From the NCBI RefSeq assembly GCF_009905375.1, contig NC_133650.1, positions 296,049,957 through 296,113,956 on the forward strand: a stretch of DNA of 64,000 bases. The letters run 5' to 3'. The notes under the pieces were generated by a model. It saw only the letters and a program-made list of their open reading frames with translations, made no database searches and was not told the origin of the DNA. A program made the position numbers and the translations under genes. The stretch is from Apium graveolens. Lineage: Eukaryota > Streptophyta > Magnoliopsida > Apiales > Apiaceae. Positions within the stretch are counted from its first letter, which is position 1. Each line of letters starts with the position of its first letter. Positions 34,194 to 44,620 of this stretch are shown piece after piece.

Positions 34194-36838
34194 TTGAACA
34201 AGTACACTGGAGATGGAGGAGATAGGAGCAACAACATGAGAAAGAACTTTAATAATCGAAGAAGAGATCAAGATGATCAGGGGCGAAATCCCCAACCTAG
34301 GGGACCGGTGATAAATGCAATTTTTGGAGGACCGCGACCCCGAGGGCCTGTGATAAACACAATTTTTGGAGGACCAAGTGCTGCTGGATTATCCAAGAAC
34401 TCCAGGAAAGCGTATACCCGAGAAGTTATGCATATTTTTTGGGAATCCCCGAAGAGGGACATGAAAGGAGTAACAATGGCTTTCGATGATTCTAATTTGG
34501 AGGGTGTGAAATTTCCCCATGACGACCCGCTGATCATAACACCGATAATAGGGAACAACCCCGTTAAGAGGGTCCTCGTAGATAATGGTGCTTCAGTGGA
34601 TATCTTGCTCCATGACACCTTTTTAAGGATGGGTTATGATGATTCCCAATTGACCCCAACCGACATGCCGATATATGGATTTGCGGGAGTAGAGTGCCCC
34701 GTGGAAGGAATAATCAAGTTGCCAACAACCATAGGTCAGGAACCAAGGCAAACACAGATGTTGGACTTTATGGTGGTGAAGGCTAGTTCAACTTATAACA
34801 CTATCATGGGAAGGACAGGGATACATGCCTTCAAGGCCGTCCCTTCTTCCTACCATTCAGTTATGAAGTTTCCCACCTGGAATGGGATTGGAGAAGAGAG
34901 AGGAGATCAAAAAATGGCGAGGAGTTGTTACGTAGCCTCTCTAAGGGCAGATGGAGTTGGGGGCAAGTTCTGCCTATTGAAGATTTGGATATCCGAGAGA
35001 ATGATGAGAAACGAGGGAATAACAGAAGACTTGGTTACGATTCCTTTGGCTCTCGAGGATCCTGAGAAAGTGACTTTCATTGGAGCAACACTAGAAGAGC
35101 CCCTTAGAGGGAAGTTGGTGAAATATTTGCAAGAAAATAGTGATGTGTTCGTATGGTCGGTAGTTGATATGCCAGGAATAGACCCGGAACTGATCACTCA
35201 CAAGATGAATGTGGATCCAAGTCAGAAAATAGTGAAGCAAAAGAAAAGAAGCTTTGCTCCGGAGAGGCAAGAAGCTATTAAACAAGAAGTAGAGAAGCTC
35301 TTAGAGGCTGGTTTCATTGAAGAGATTCAATTTCCGTAATGGTTAGCAAACCCTGTAATGGTAAAGAAGGCCAATGAAAAATGGAGGATGTGTGTGGACT
35401 TTACTGATTTGAATGACGCATGCCCTAATGACTATTTCCCATTGCCAAGGATAGAAACTTTGATAGATGCCACTGCTGGACATGAGATGCTGAGTTTCAT
35501 GGATGGATTTGGTGGATACAATCAGATCAAGATGCACAAGAACGACATCCCAAAGGTATCATTCATCACTGACGTTGGTGTTTATTGTTATCTTGTTATG
35601 GCATTTGGTCTCAAGAATGCAGGAGCCACCTATCAAAGGTTGGTAAATAAAATTTTTAAGGATCTTATTGGCAATACCATGGAAGTTTATGTTGATGACA
35701 TGTTAGTCAAGAGTCTAGTAAAGACTGACCATATAACCCATTTGAGGGAAGCTTTTGAGGTCCTGAGATACCATAAAATGATGTTAAATCCTACGAAGTG
35801 TGCTTTCAGAGTAGGGTCTGGAAATTTTTTGGGATTAATGGTCTCCAAGAGAGGAATCGAGGCTAATCCCGATAAAATAAAGGCAATCTTGGACATGGAG
35901 CCACCAAAAACTATCAAAGATGTTCAAAAGCTCACAAGAAGGGTTGCTGCGTTGGGATGATTCATCTCCAAGTATGGGGACAAGTGCTTGTCGTTCTTCA
36001 AGTCCTTAAAGAAGGTTAAAGATTTCGTATGGAGTGAGGAAAGCCAGAAGGCATTCGAGGAATTAAAGAGGTATATGGCCCAGGCCCCGTTGTTGGCCAA
36101 TCCAACTCTGGATGAAGTTTTATACTTGTACTTGGCTGTTTCAGAGAATGCCTTGAGCGCTGTATTGGTTAAAGAGGAACTTAAAATCCAGAAACCCGTG
36201 TACTATGTTAGCAAAATTCTGTATGAAGCTGAGTTGAATTATTCAACTATTGAGAAGTTTGCTTTAGCCCTGGTAATGGCTTCAAGAAAGTTACGTCCTT
36301 ACTTTCAGGATCATAAGATTGAAGTACTAACAAGTCAGCCCTTGAGAAATATTATTCATAGTCCCAAGGCTAGTGGGAGGCTGATTAAGTGGGCAATAGA
36401 GCTGGGAGCATTCGACATCAAATATAAGCCATGAACGAAAATAAAAGCCCAGGAATTGGCTGACTTCGTGGTGGAATGTACCATACCTAACCAAGAACTC
36501 GGAGGGTAGGAAGATACCATACCTCAAGACAAGGAAGTTGATAAGGGGGACAAGGAAAAGGATGATAAGAAGAAGGAACATTGGGTTCTCTACTTTGATG
36601 GAGCATCAAAAACAAATTCAAGTGGAGCAGGTCTAGTTTTACAAAGCCCTGATGGGTTCTTGATTGAATATGCTATGAAGTTAGACTTCCTGACCACAAA
36701 CAATGAGGCATAATATGAAGCTCTGATAGCTGGCCTTGGCCTAGCAGGGACACTGAGAGTCAAGAACTTAAAGGTCTGTGGAGACTCGAAGTTGGTCGTA
36801 TCCCAGGTAAAGGAGAGTTTGAGGCAAGGGATGATACA
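34194..36838 (+). pseudogene. TatG protease, reverse transcriptase and RNase H (nonsense codons)
   Basis: One frame carries protease (KRVLVDNGASVDILLHDTF, active-site D-N-G), then RT (WRMCVDFTDLNDACPND, YNQIKMHKNDIPKVSF, catalytic YVDDMLVKS) and gypsy RNase H (FVWSEESQKAFEELK, LYLYLAVSENALSAVL). A second Tat-type RNase H follows (VLYFDGASKTNSSGAG, TTNNEA, VCGDSKLVVSQV). In-frame stops occur at 35337-35339, 35958-35960, 36432-36434, about 36507 and about 36711. A frameshift near 36830 ends it. The dual RNase H is a known Tat-lineage trait. Confidence 0.88.
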
Positions 36839-38288
36839 ATGGCTAAGTATGTCCGCCTAGTAAGGGCTGTGATGACCCAATTCGATGAATGCCATGTTAA
36901 GCACATTCCAAGGGAGGAAAATACTAAGGCAGATGCCTTATCAAAGTTTGCTTCATCTGAGATAGAGAAATGTTCAGGAAGTGTATACTTCCGCGTTTTG
37001 AAAACACGGAGCATTGATGTTAAGCTTGTAGCTCCTATTGGTCTAGGGACGTCATGGATAGATCCCATTAAGACCCATATTCAAACTGGTTGGTTTCCAA
37101 ATGATGCTACTGAAGCACGGAAGTTGGCTGTTTGAGCACTAAGATACTCCTTGATAGATGGGATTTTGTATAAAAGATCTTATGTGGTTCCCTACTTAAG
37201 ATGTCTCAGGCTCGATGAGGCACGCTTGGCTCTGGAAGAAGTACATGAAGGTATCCGTGGGAAACACTTGGGGGGAAAAGCTCTAGCTCATAAGATAACA
37301 TGTTTAGGCTTCTATTGGCCAGAAATGATGGCTGATACCAAAGAGTATGTGAAAAAGTGTGACCGCTGTCAGAAGCATGCGCCTGTCGTTAGACAACCCC
37401 CTCAAGATGTTGACCTCCATCAACTCACCTATCCCCTTTGCTATGTGGGGAATGGATATACTTGGACCTTTCCCCATGGCCACGACACAAAGAAAGTTCC
37501 TGATTGTAGCCATTGATTATTTTACTAAATGGATTGAAGCCAAGCCATTGGCCAAAATCACGACTAAGCAGGTTGCACAATTCCTGTGGGAAAACATCAT
37601 GTGCCAATATGGAATTCCCCGTATCCTGGTTACCGATAATGGAACACAGTTCAATAATGAAGAATTTAAGAAGTATTGTGGAGAGAATGAGATTGAGTTA
37701 CGATTTACCTCTATGGCTCATCCACAAGCTAATGGGCAAGCGGAAGTGGCAAATCGAATAATACTGGATGGACTAAAGAAGAGGATTGAGAAATCCAGGA
37801 ATAATTGGGTGGATGAAATACTCCCAATACTTTGGGCTTACAGAACTACTTGTAGATTCACTACCGGAGCCACTCCCTTTATGTTGGCGTATGGGGCAGA
37901 AGCAGTTGTCCCTGTAGAAATATCGCACTCATCTTCCCGAATCCAGGCTTTTAATATTGAGGAAAATGAGGAGGGGCAAAGATTAGCCTTGGACTTAATC
38001 GATGAGGTACGGAATGAAGCACATGCAAAGATAGTGAATTATCAGAAGAAAGCTTCGTTCTATTACAACCTAAGGGTTAAGGAAAGGTTCTTCAAGCAAG
38101 GAGATTTAGTCTTTAGGAAAGTGGAAGCCTCTGGAGTAGGGCAGAAAGGAAAGCTTGCCCCAAACTGGGAAGGGCCCTATAAGGTTAAAAGCGTTCAAGG
38201 AAGGGGAACCTACAAGTTAGAGACTATGGATGGTTTTGAAGTCCCGAGAACTTGGCATGCACAAAACCTGAAGGTTTACTATGTGTAA
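36839..38288 (+). pseudogene. TatG integrase (frameshifted; core intact)
   Basis: The end of the second RNase H (HIPREENTKADALSKFASSE) stops at 37135. The integrase zinc domain (37151-37516; DRCQKHAPVVRQ) changes frame near 37410. The remaining frame to 38288 holds the catalytic triad: D in MWGMDILGPF, D in LVTDNGTQFNN, E in ANGQAEVANRI, followed by WAYRTTCRFTTGATPF and a C-terminal LAPNWEGPYKV segment. I see no chromodomain, consistent with a non-chromovirus. Confidence 0.9.
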
Positions 38289-38771
38289 ATCAGTTGAACA
38301 CGATTCTCACATGTCAAAATGATAAGTAGGTTGAAAAGCACCTTGAAGCTTTGCTTGCGTAGGATTTTATATTCTAATTTCAGTAGGATTTACATTATTG
38401 ATTCATTATTGTTAAGGGTTGAACCCATACCATGTAAGGATTTAGAAAACCAGACTTTATATTAATGAGTTTAAAATTATTTCAACCTTTGGATATTTAA
38501 GTTGTGATAATACTTTGTGTAATTTCAACAAAGATCATACTTTGATCATTAAAAGAAAAAGACTTTAAAAATTCTTCTATTATAAGGAGTGCTAGTTGCA
38601 CAACTCAAAGGGCCAAGTAGTTCCGAACATTTAACATTCTCTTTAAAAGCATAATAAGTGCTGAAAAGTTAAAGGAGAGAGGTATGAAGAAGAAAGCAGC
38701 ATAAATAAACCCCGAAGGGTAATAAGTTCAGAATAAAACAAGTTATGAATTAAAATTACAAATAAGAAACA
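38289..38771. other. TatG region between integrase and antisense gene
   Basis: About 480 bases of AT-rich sequence after the integrase stop, without a coding frame on either strand. By position it would hold the 3' ends of both the sense pol and the antisense gene. Confidence 0.5.
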
Positions 38772-40623
38772 CTAATCCTCTATGCGAGAGTCTTCATTCC
38801 CTTGCTCTTTATCAGCAGTATCCTTCTCAGCATCCTTTGCGGGAGAAGTAGGAGGAGAGGCAGTGCTAGGATCCAGGATGCGATCATCCGGCTGAGGGGA
38901 GTTGAAGAGGGTGTCCAAGCTATCCTCTGTCTCTGGCTGCTCAGGACTTATAAAGTCCTTGGGATCAACTAAGCCAGGATGCTTCTCCGAGATAGCATTC
39001 ATAGCTGCATCCCATCCCTGGGTAAACTGCAGAGAATAAAGACCCTCATCGTGGATTTCCATAAGATTCTTGAATTTATCAAAATCCATGTAATCATCAA
39101 TGAGTTTTTCCTTATCACTCCTAAGTTTAACCAGCTCAGAATGAGCCTTAGACAACTCCTCCCCCTTCGTCTCTAACTTTTTCTGCAGGACCTCAGCCCT
39201 CTCCTTCCATTTCTTCATCTCCCTTTCGAACTCATCGGAATTCCCCTTCCAGGACCTAGCCTGATGAAGGGCCGCCTGAATGTAAGTGTTGCTCTGCACA
39301 AAGAAACGTGAGTTAACACAAGTTTATAGAAAAAGGAGGAAAGTTGGAATTTAAAGAGAAGAGAAAGGGATGTTACCTCTGCTTGGGCTTGAGAACCCAG
39401 AAGCTCAATGGTCTCAATGTCACTCCCCGTGACGATGTCAGTGAAGTCGTGGGGAGTGATGGAGTGGTACGACCAGTCCTTGGCATGTTTGGTGGATCCA
39501 ACCACCGTGTCACTTCTCCTAAAGCCCCAGTTAGGCCTAAAGGAGTGCGCCATAAGTGGAGGATCCACATCATCCCCCAGCTCTACAACAGGGACGTGGG
39601 GCCTAAGGAAGGTGGGAGCATCAGGCTTGCCCCTAGGATCTCTGTTTAGCTTGGCCCTCTTTTGGCGGCCATATTCCCCCTCCTTAGGCCTGTTGATGTT
39701 GTTAATGGCCTCGCAAGCTGAAAGAAAAAGAAGAAAAATATTAAATTTCTGGAGATAATAAAGTTGCAATAAAAAGGAAGAAAGAAATAGCTGCGCAGAT
39801 ATTAATTTACCCTTATCACTGGCCTGAGAGAGACCAACTTTCTTCAACGAGAACTCCTCTAAAAGGGTCCAAGTGTCTGTTTTTCCATCATCTGAAATAA
39901 GGGCTTTATAGGCCACCTCCTCCTCATCAGTTAACCTGATGCTACCAGGACTACCATCTGACACTTTGCAAAAGGGCCTACGGAAGAGTGTGGCCCAATC
40001 ACCCCTAGCCCAGGTCAGCCTAACAAACTCGTCCCTCCACTTAGGGTTATTCTCAACTATAGAGTTGCTATAAAAAATATGAGGAATTTTGGGTTGTTGA
40101 CGAATTAAAACCCAGCCCGGTTGACCCATGGAACTGTTATAAAATTGGAAAACTTTCCTAACGACAACTACGGAAAGAGGAAATTTATTTCTAAGACACA
40201 GAATCATAAAACATATAATATTCCTCCATGCATTAGGAGGGAGTTGACAAAGGTTGATTTTTACGTCTGCAAGTAAACGAGGAATAAATTCGTGAAATGG
40301 GAACCTAAGACCCGCGGTTAGGGTCCTCGATAAATAAACAGAGTGTCGCCCTCCTAGTTACATGTCCTATCCCCAGGGGCGGCTGGGGTAATTCTAAGGT
40401 GGGGTGGAAGTTTATACGTGGTGTTCATGGACTCAATCCTACCCTCAAATTCGTGGAAAGTGTTACCATGATTGTATGAATCTAATTCAGATAAAGAGGG
40501 ATATTCATCGCCTCTAGTGTTTATCATATCAATTAAAGAAGTGTACGGAGATTGGATTTAAATGGAAATACCTCTCTTAGAAGTGTTCATCTTCCCCAAA
40601 CGAGCTAGATCACGATCCGCCAT
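38772..40623 (-). pseudogene. TatG antisense gene with two apparent introns (putative gypsy-type transposon protein)
   Basis: On the minus strand, opposite to gag-pol, ATG 40623 (MADRDLARLGK) starts a frame broken by stops at about 40350-40570. It is open from about 40345 (FPFHEFIPRLL, LPPNAWRNIICFMIL) to 38772. Two segments look like introns: 39718-39810 (GTAAAT...TTTCAG, 93 bases) and 39294-39376 (GTAACA...TGTGCAG, 83 bases). Removing the second joins SQAQAE to SNTYIQAALHQ in phase, merging two frames that otherwise do not connect. The C-terminal part is a charged coiled coil (about 39040-39290) with an acidic tail. FPLPxF/LxPNAW wording resembles the putative gypsy-type transposon family (Pfam PF04195 as I recall it). 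Extra ORFs here, often antisense, are known for Tat elements. Function is unknown. Confidence 0.7.
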
Positions 40624-40925
40624 TGATATTCTTCGAATGAAGGCTTGAAGGTGGTGGAACTGCGGTGGCTGAGGTCACCGGAAATCGCCTTCTTAAGAGA
40701 GAAATTTGAGAGAGTTTTTGAGAGAAGATTTGAGATATGAGGAGTGAAGTGAGGATTCTCACTTCTCACTTCTCTTTTATAGGCGAAAAGCTCGGAATAC
40801 GAGGCATTTTAAGGCCCATACAGCAAGGCCCAACTTGAGGAAAGCCCACTATGGGGAAGTTTTAGGGATATTCTAGAAGCACGGATGGAAACTGAATGGT
40901 CAAAAATTGACCAGAATTTCAAAGA
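40624..40925. other. TatG 3' internal region, probable antisense promoter side
   Basis: Upstream of the antisense ATG. On the minus strand a CCTATAAAAGAGAAGTGAG stretch (near 40766-40784) has a TATA-like core about 150 bases before ATG 40623, which would suit a promoter for the antisense gene. No other feature is evident. Confidence 0.4.
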
Positions 40926-41600
40926 AATGTTTCGATCAGAGTCCTGATCGACAAAAGGTAGGAATCCTGATCGAATTTTCATTCGATTAAAAGGGTAAAA
41001 AGCCATTTAGTTCGATCAGAGTCCTGATCGACGAAAGGAAGAATCTTGATCGAATTTTCATTCGATTAAAAGGGTAAAAACCCATTTAGTTTGATCAGAG
41101 TCCTGATTGACGAAAGGAAGAATCTTGATCAAATTTTCATTCGATTAAAAGGGTAAAAAGCCATTTAGTTCGATCAGAGTCCTGGTCGACAAAGAATAAC
41201 ATCCTGATCGAATTTTCATTCGAACAAAAAAGAATAAGCTTGTTTAATTTGATTAGAATCCTGATCGATTTCGATCAGGAATCCTGTTCGAAATATGATC
41301 GATTAGAGCGGCAAGTCTTAAGCTAGTTCGATCAGGATCCTGACCGATTTTGATCAGGAATCTTGGTCAATTTTTGCACAAATCCTGGTCGAATTTCCAT
41401 CGACCAGAGAAACAGAATGACAGCTAGTTCGATCAGGATCCTGATCGATTTCGATCAGGAATCCTGGTCGATTTTTGCACAAATCCTGGTCGAATTTCCA
41501 TCGACCAGAGAGACAGAATAATAGCTAATTCGATCAGGATCCTGATCGATTTCGATCAGGAATCCTGGTCGATTTGAAACATTTCTTGATCGATTTAGAG
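40926..41600. repeat. TatG tandem arrays of CGATCAGGATCCTGATCG-type palindromes
   Basis: Two adjoining arrays. The first has four units of about 79 bases starting TTCGATCAGAGTCCTGATCG (40931, 41011, 41090, 41169). The second has units of about 100 bases starting near 41329, 41429 and 41530. TCGATCAGGATCCTGATCGA, a perfect 20-base palindrome, occurs at 41429-41448 and 41530-41549. Each unit also contains diverged inverted copies (CCTGGTCGA, TCGACCAG). The arrays are not coding. Confidence 0.92.
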
Positions 41601-41611
41601 CCAAAAAATTG

Positions 41612-41760
41612 AGAATAAATCCAGAAAAAGGATAAATTCTGAAAATTAAGGGAAAATCCCTGGAAATTAAGGAAAAATCCCAGAATTAAAGGAAAAATCC
41701 TGGAATTAAGGGAAAATTCCTTGAAATTAAGGAAAAATTCCTGGAAATTAAGGTAATTCC
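41612..41760. repeat. TatG short tandem repeat with GGAAATTAAGGAAAAATCCC units
   Basis: About six to seven irregular units of around 20 bases follow the palindrome arrays. The reading frame they give on the minus strand, with repeated LNFQ, is an artefact. Confidence 0.75.
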
Positions 41761-41884
41761 TAACAATAGGGATTAAAGCAAATCGTTGTAAATATGTAGG
41801 TCGCTCCACACTTTACACAAAACGATACCATTTAAGGGAACAAGTGAACTTAACTTCTGTGAAACCTAGCCACTGTTTTCCAAA

Positions 41885-41898
41885 AGTTGGGGGGAAAA
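41885..41898 (+). promoter_or_regulatory. TatG polypurine tract
   Basis: A purine-rich run with AGTTGGGGGGAAAA directly precedes the 3' LTR (TGATAG at 41899), the position of the plus-strand priming site. Confidence 0.85.
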
Positions 41899-42482
41899 TG
41901 ATAGAGAATAAATAAATCCTAATTACGTAATTAATATTGCATTAATTACACATGATTTGGGCTACAAGGCCCAATAAGAAGATGTATGACATTCAGACCA
42001 AAAAGGTTAACACATTGATCATGCCTTATGGACCAGATCAGGCCTGATGGAACAAAGAAGGCCCAAAACCCTGAATATTAATTAATTTCATAATTAATTA
42101 ATAAGGGAGAAAAACAACTATTAAGATGAGTTCTAGTGGGGATATAAATCCTTGTAGATTGGCCTCCAAGGAACCTCATGGGATAAGGAATCAGCTTCCT
42201 ACTTCCTAGGACTCCAAAGTCCATTCTAATTCAGAGACTTGCCCACAAAGTCTCCTAACCTGAGTCCAATTCAAGGACTCCCAACATCTATATAAGGGGT
42301 CTCACCCCCACCAATCAGAACTACATTTTTTGGCTTGATTCTCTAAACTACAGAGATACGTAGGCATCTCGTAAAGGCATAATTAAGCTACGAAACACGA
42401 GAGAAGCCATTAAAGGCCTTGAGCTCTCGAACCTTAGTATTAAATCATGCAATTAATATATCTTAAGTTTTTATCCATAACA
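41899..42482 (+). repeat. TatG 3' LTR
   Basis: Starts TGATAGAGAATAAATAAATC and ends TATCCATAACA, collinear with 31959-32542. Differences are scattered substitutions with no length change. Confidence 0.95.
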
Positions 42483-42487
42483 CAACC

Positions 42488-44560
42488 TTTTTACAAAGGT
42501 GAGTTAGGTGATTCACAGAGCCATATTTTTCACATTTCTTTCTTGGAGCATCTATAACACAAAATTATTGCTTTTGTTTATCCCTATTTTCCCATTTCTA
42601 TTTTTTTTTTCTTTCTTGCATCTTCAGTTTTGGTTTCTTTGACAGGTGTCTTGGAAACTTGATTATTCATAAGCTTCTCTTCAGCTTTTAAAGATTGAGT
42701 TTCTTCTGCATCTTTCTTCTCATTATCTTCATCAGCAATTTCTTGCTTGATAATCAACTCTTCTTCACTGAAGTTAACTTCACATGCCTTGAACATAGGT
42801 GAATCAACCTTTTTCAGGATTGTTGGAACATTTTCATTTTCAGTTGCTTTACCTTTGTCACCTATATTTTTCTTCTTTTTGTTCAAGGCATCATAATCAA
42901 GACCAATAACAATATTTGCACATGACTTGTTTTTCTCATGGTATTGTCCAACTAACTCAGATGCATTCTTAAAGGACTTCAATTTAACTTCATTTTTTTC
43001 TAGCTTCTCCCTTAGCACTGCTTCAATTTCACTGGCACACTTGAGCTTGTTCTTCAGATATGCATTTTCTTGTCTTACAACTTCAAGCTCTACCAAAAAT
43101 AATTCAGCTTCTTGTTTCTCATTTTCAAGCTTCTCATTTATCTTTGTCAGTCTGCTAACTTCTTCATTAGCAGCAACCATACTTCTATGAATGTGAAACA
43201 TTTCTGTGCTCATCTTCTCCACAGTTTCCTTATATTGATTCATATTTAAATCAATGGTAGTTAGAGTTGGTACCTGTGATTTTGATGAGGATGATTCTCC
43301 TTGCTCCAAGGCCATTAGTGCATAATTTCCAACTTCCTCTTCTTCATCATTATCAGAATCATCCCAACTTTTTCCCTCTACAATATAAGCTTTGCTTTGC
43401 TGTTTCTTCTGAAGAGCTTCATACTTTGCTTCCAATTCAAGATAAGCTTTGTCTTTCTTTGCTTTCTTGGGTTTCCTGTATTCTGTAGCAAGATGGCCTA
43501 GTTCATCACAATTGAAGCACCTTATCTTTGATCTGTCAACAGATCCAGTTTTGTAACTATTTTTGCTATCATATGTGTACTTCCTTTTTTCCTTTCCAGC
43601 TGCTGTCTTTGTTGAATGATTATCCTTTGCCCTTGAAGATTCTTGGCTTCTTTACTCTAATGTTATATAACTTTCTTGCCAGATAGGCCATTGACTGATC
43701 AAGCTCATCAAGTTCATCCAGGATGTAGATATCATCTTCTTCCAATTCCAGTATGACTTGTTCCTTCGAATCATTGGTTCTTTTCTCACTTGTTGAGGCA
43801 ACTGGAGTCTGGGATCTTGGCTCATCATTAGAGGTCTGGCTTTCATTGACAATTATAGCACTTGAACCATCTACAACACGCCCTTGACCAGCTCTTAATT
43901 ATTTTCTTTGAATCATTTCTAATTCATATGTTTTTAAGATTCCATAAAGAACTTCCAGTGTTATCCTTCTTAGATCTCTCCCTGCTCTGATTGCAGAAAT
44001 TTTCTGTTCCAAATGGTCAGGAAGTGTAAGCAAAAATTTCAGATTCACTTCTTCAGCTTCATAGTATTTGTCATGGAGTTGCAAGTCATTTATCAGCTTA
44101 TTAAACCTTTCAAACACATCAGTGATACTTTCTTTTGGCTTGGCCATGAAACCCTCTTATTGTGAAATCAATATCCTTCTTTGATGAGATCTAACTTCCT
44201 CAGTTCCCTCACAGAGTATTTCAATCTTTTCCCAGATCTGCTTGGCAGTGTCACAGTTGACAATGTTATTGTACATTACATTATCAAGTGACTATACCAA
44301 TATCAGTTGCAAGCCACTATCCAGGGAGACTTTTTCTTTCTCAGGCTCAGAGTACTTAGAAGGGTCTTTTGGAGCATAATGAGCTGGAATAACCATATCA
44401 CCAAATGTAGATTCCTCAACTCTAACCATAGGAGTGAAGGGCCCATTTTTGAGAATCTAAATGTAGAGTGGATTGACCATCCTGCTAAACAACATTTTCT
44501 TTTTCCAAAGAGTGTAGTTAGCTTTGTCAAAAGTAGGAATTTTGATGTTACTGATTTTTT
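42488..44560 (-). pseudogene. CopA gag (broken), with two zinc knuckles
   Basis: Copia-type gag in minus-strand pieces, starting near 44555. The N-terminal part has in-frame stops near 44455-44460, 44290 and 44155. Piece 43899-44147 shows ESITDVFERFNKLINDLQLH and LEVLYGILKTYELEM, the UBN2-like gag core. A first zinc knuckle near 43475-43520 reads CFNCDELGHLATE, with Tyr (codon 43478-43480) replacing the final Cys. A long coiled coil (42584-43435) follows. A second knuckle at about 42505-42540 (CEKYGSVNHLTHLC) has Tyr for its second Cys (42523-42525). The TatG insertion cuts just downstream. CopB has both knuckles intact in the same order. Confidence 0.87.
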
Positions 44561-44606
44561 ATGATTCGTTCTTCCAAGATCTTGAATTGGTTTACTTTCA
44601 GATTTT

Positions 44607-44618
44607 GCTCCGATACCA
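44607..44618 (-). promoter_or_regulatory. CopA primer-binding site (tRNA-iMet type, one change)
   Basis: On the minus strand TGGTATCGGAGC lies two bases after the 5' LTR. The usual plant copia PBS is TGGTATCAGAGC, so one A-to-G change is present. It fixes the right-hand LTR as the 5' LTR. Confidence 0.9.
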
Positions 44619-44620
44619 CT

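Larger units (their letters stand above)
31954..42487 (+). mobile_element. TatG: Tat-type Ty3/gypsy retrotransposon inserted in CopA
   Basis: A complete plus-strand element of 10,524 bases (31959-42482) with two 584-base LTRs, a PBS, gag, protease, RT, RNase H, integrase, an antisense gene, an internal repeat array and a PPT. CAACC lies on both sides (31954-31958, 42483-42487). By hand count the LTRs differ at about 29 of 584 positions, near 5%, so it is not very recent. Order RT-RNaseH-integrase marks Ty3/gypsy; the PBS and the long stretch between integrase and the 3' LTR mark the Tat lineage. Coding regions are split by stops and frameshifts. Confidence 0.95.

Noticed and set aside
41534..41809. 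Minus-strand frame with repeated LNFQ units
   Set aside because: It is the translation of the short tandem repeat and palindrome array of TatG.
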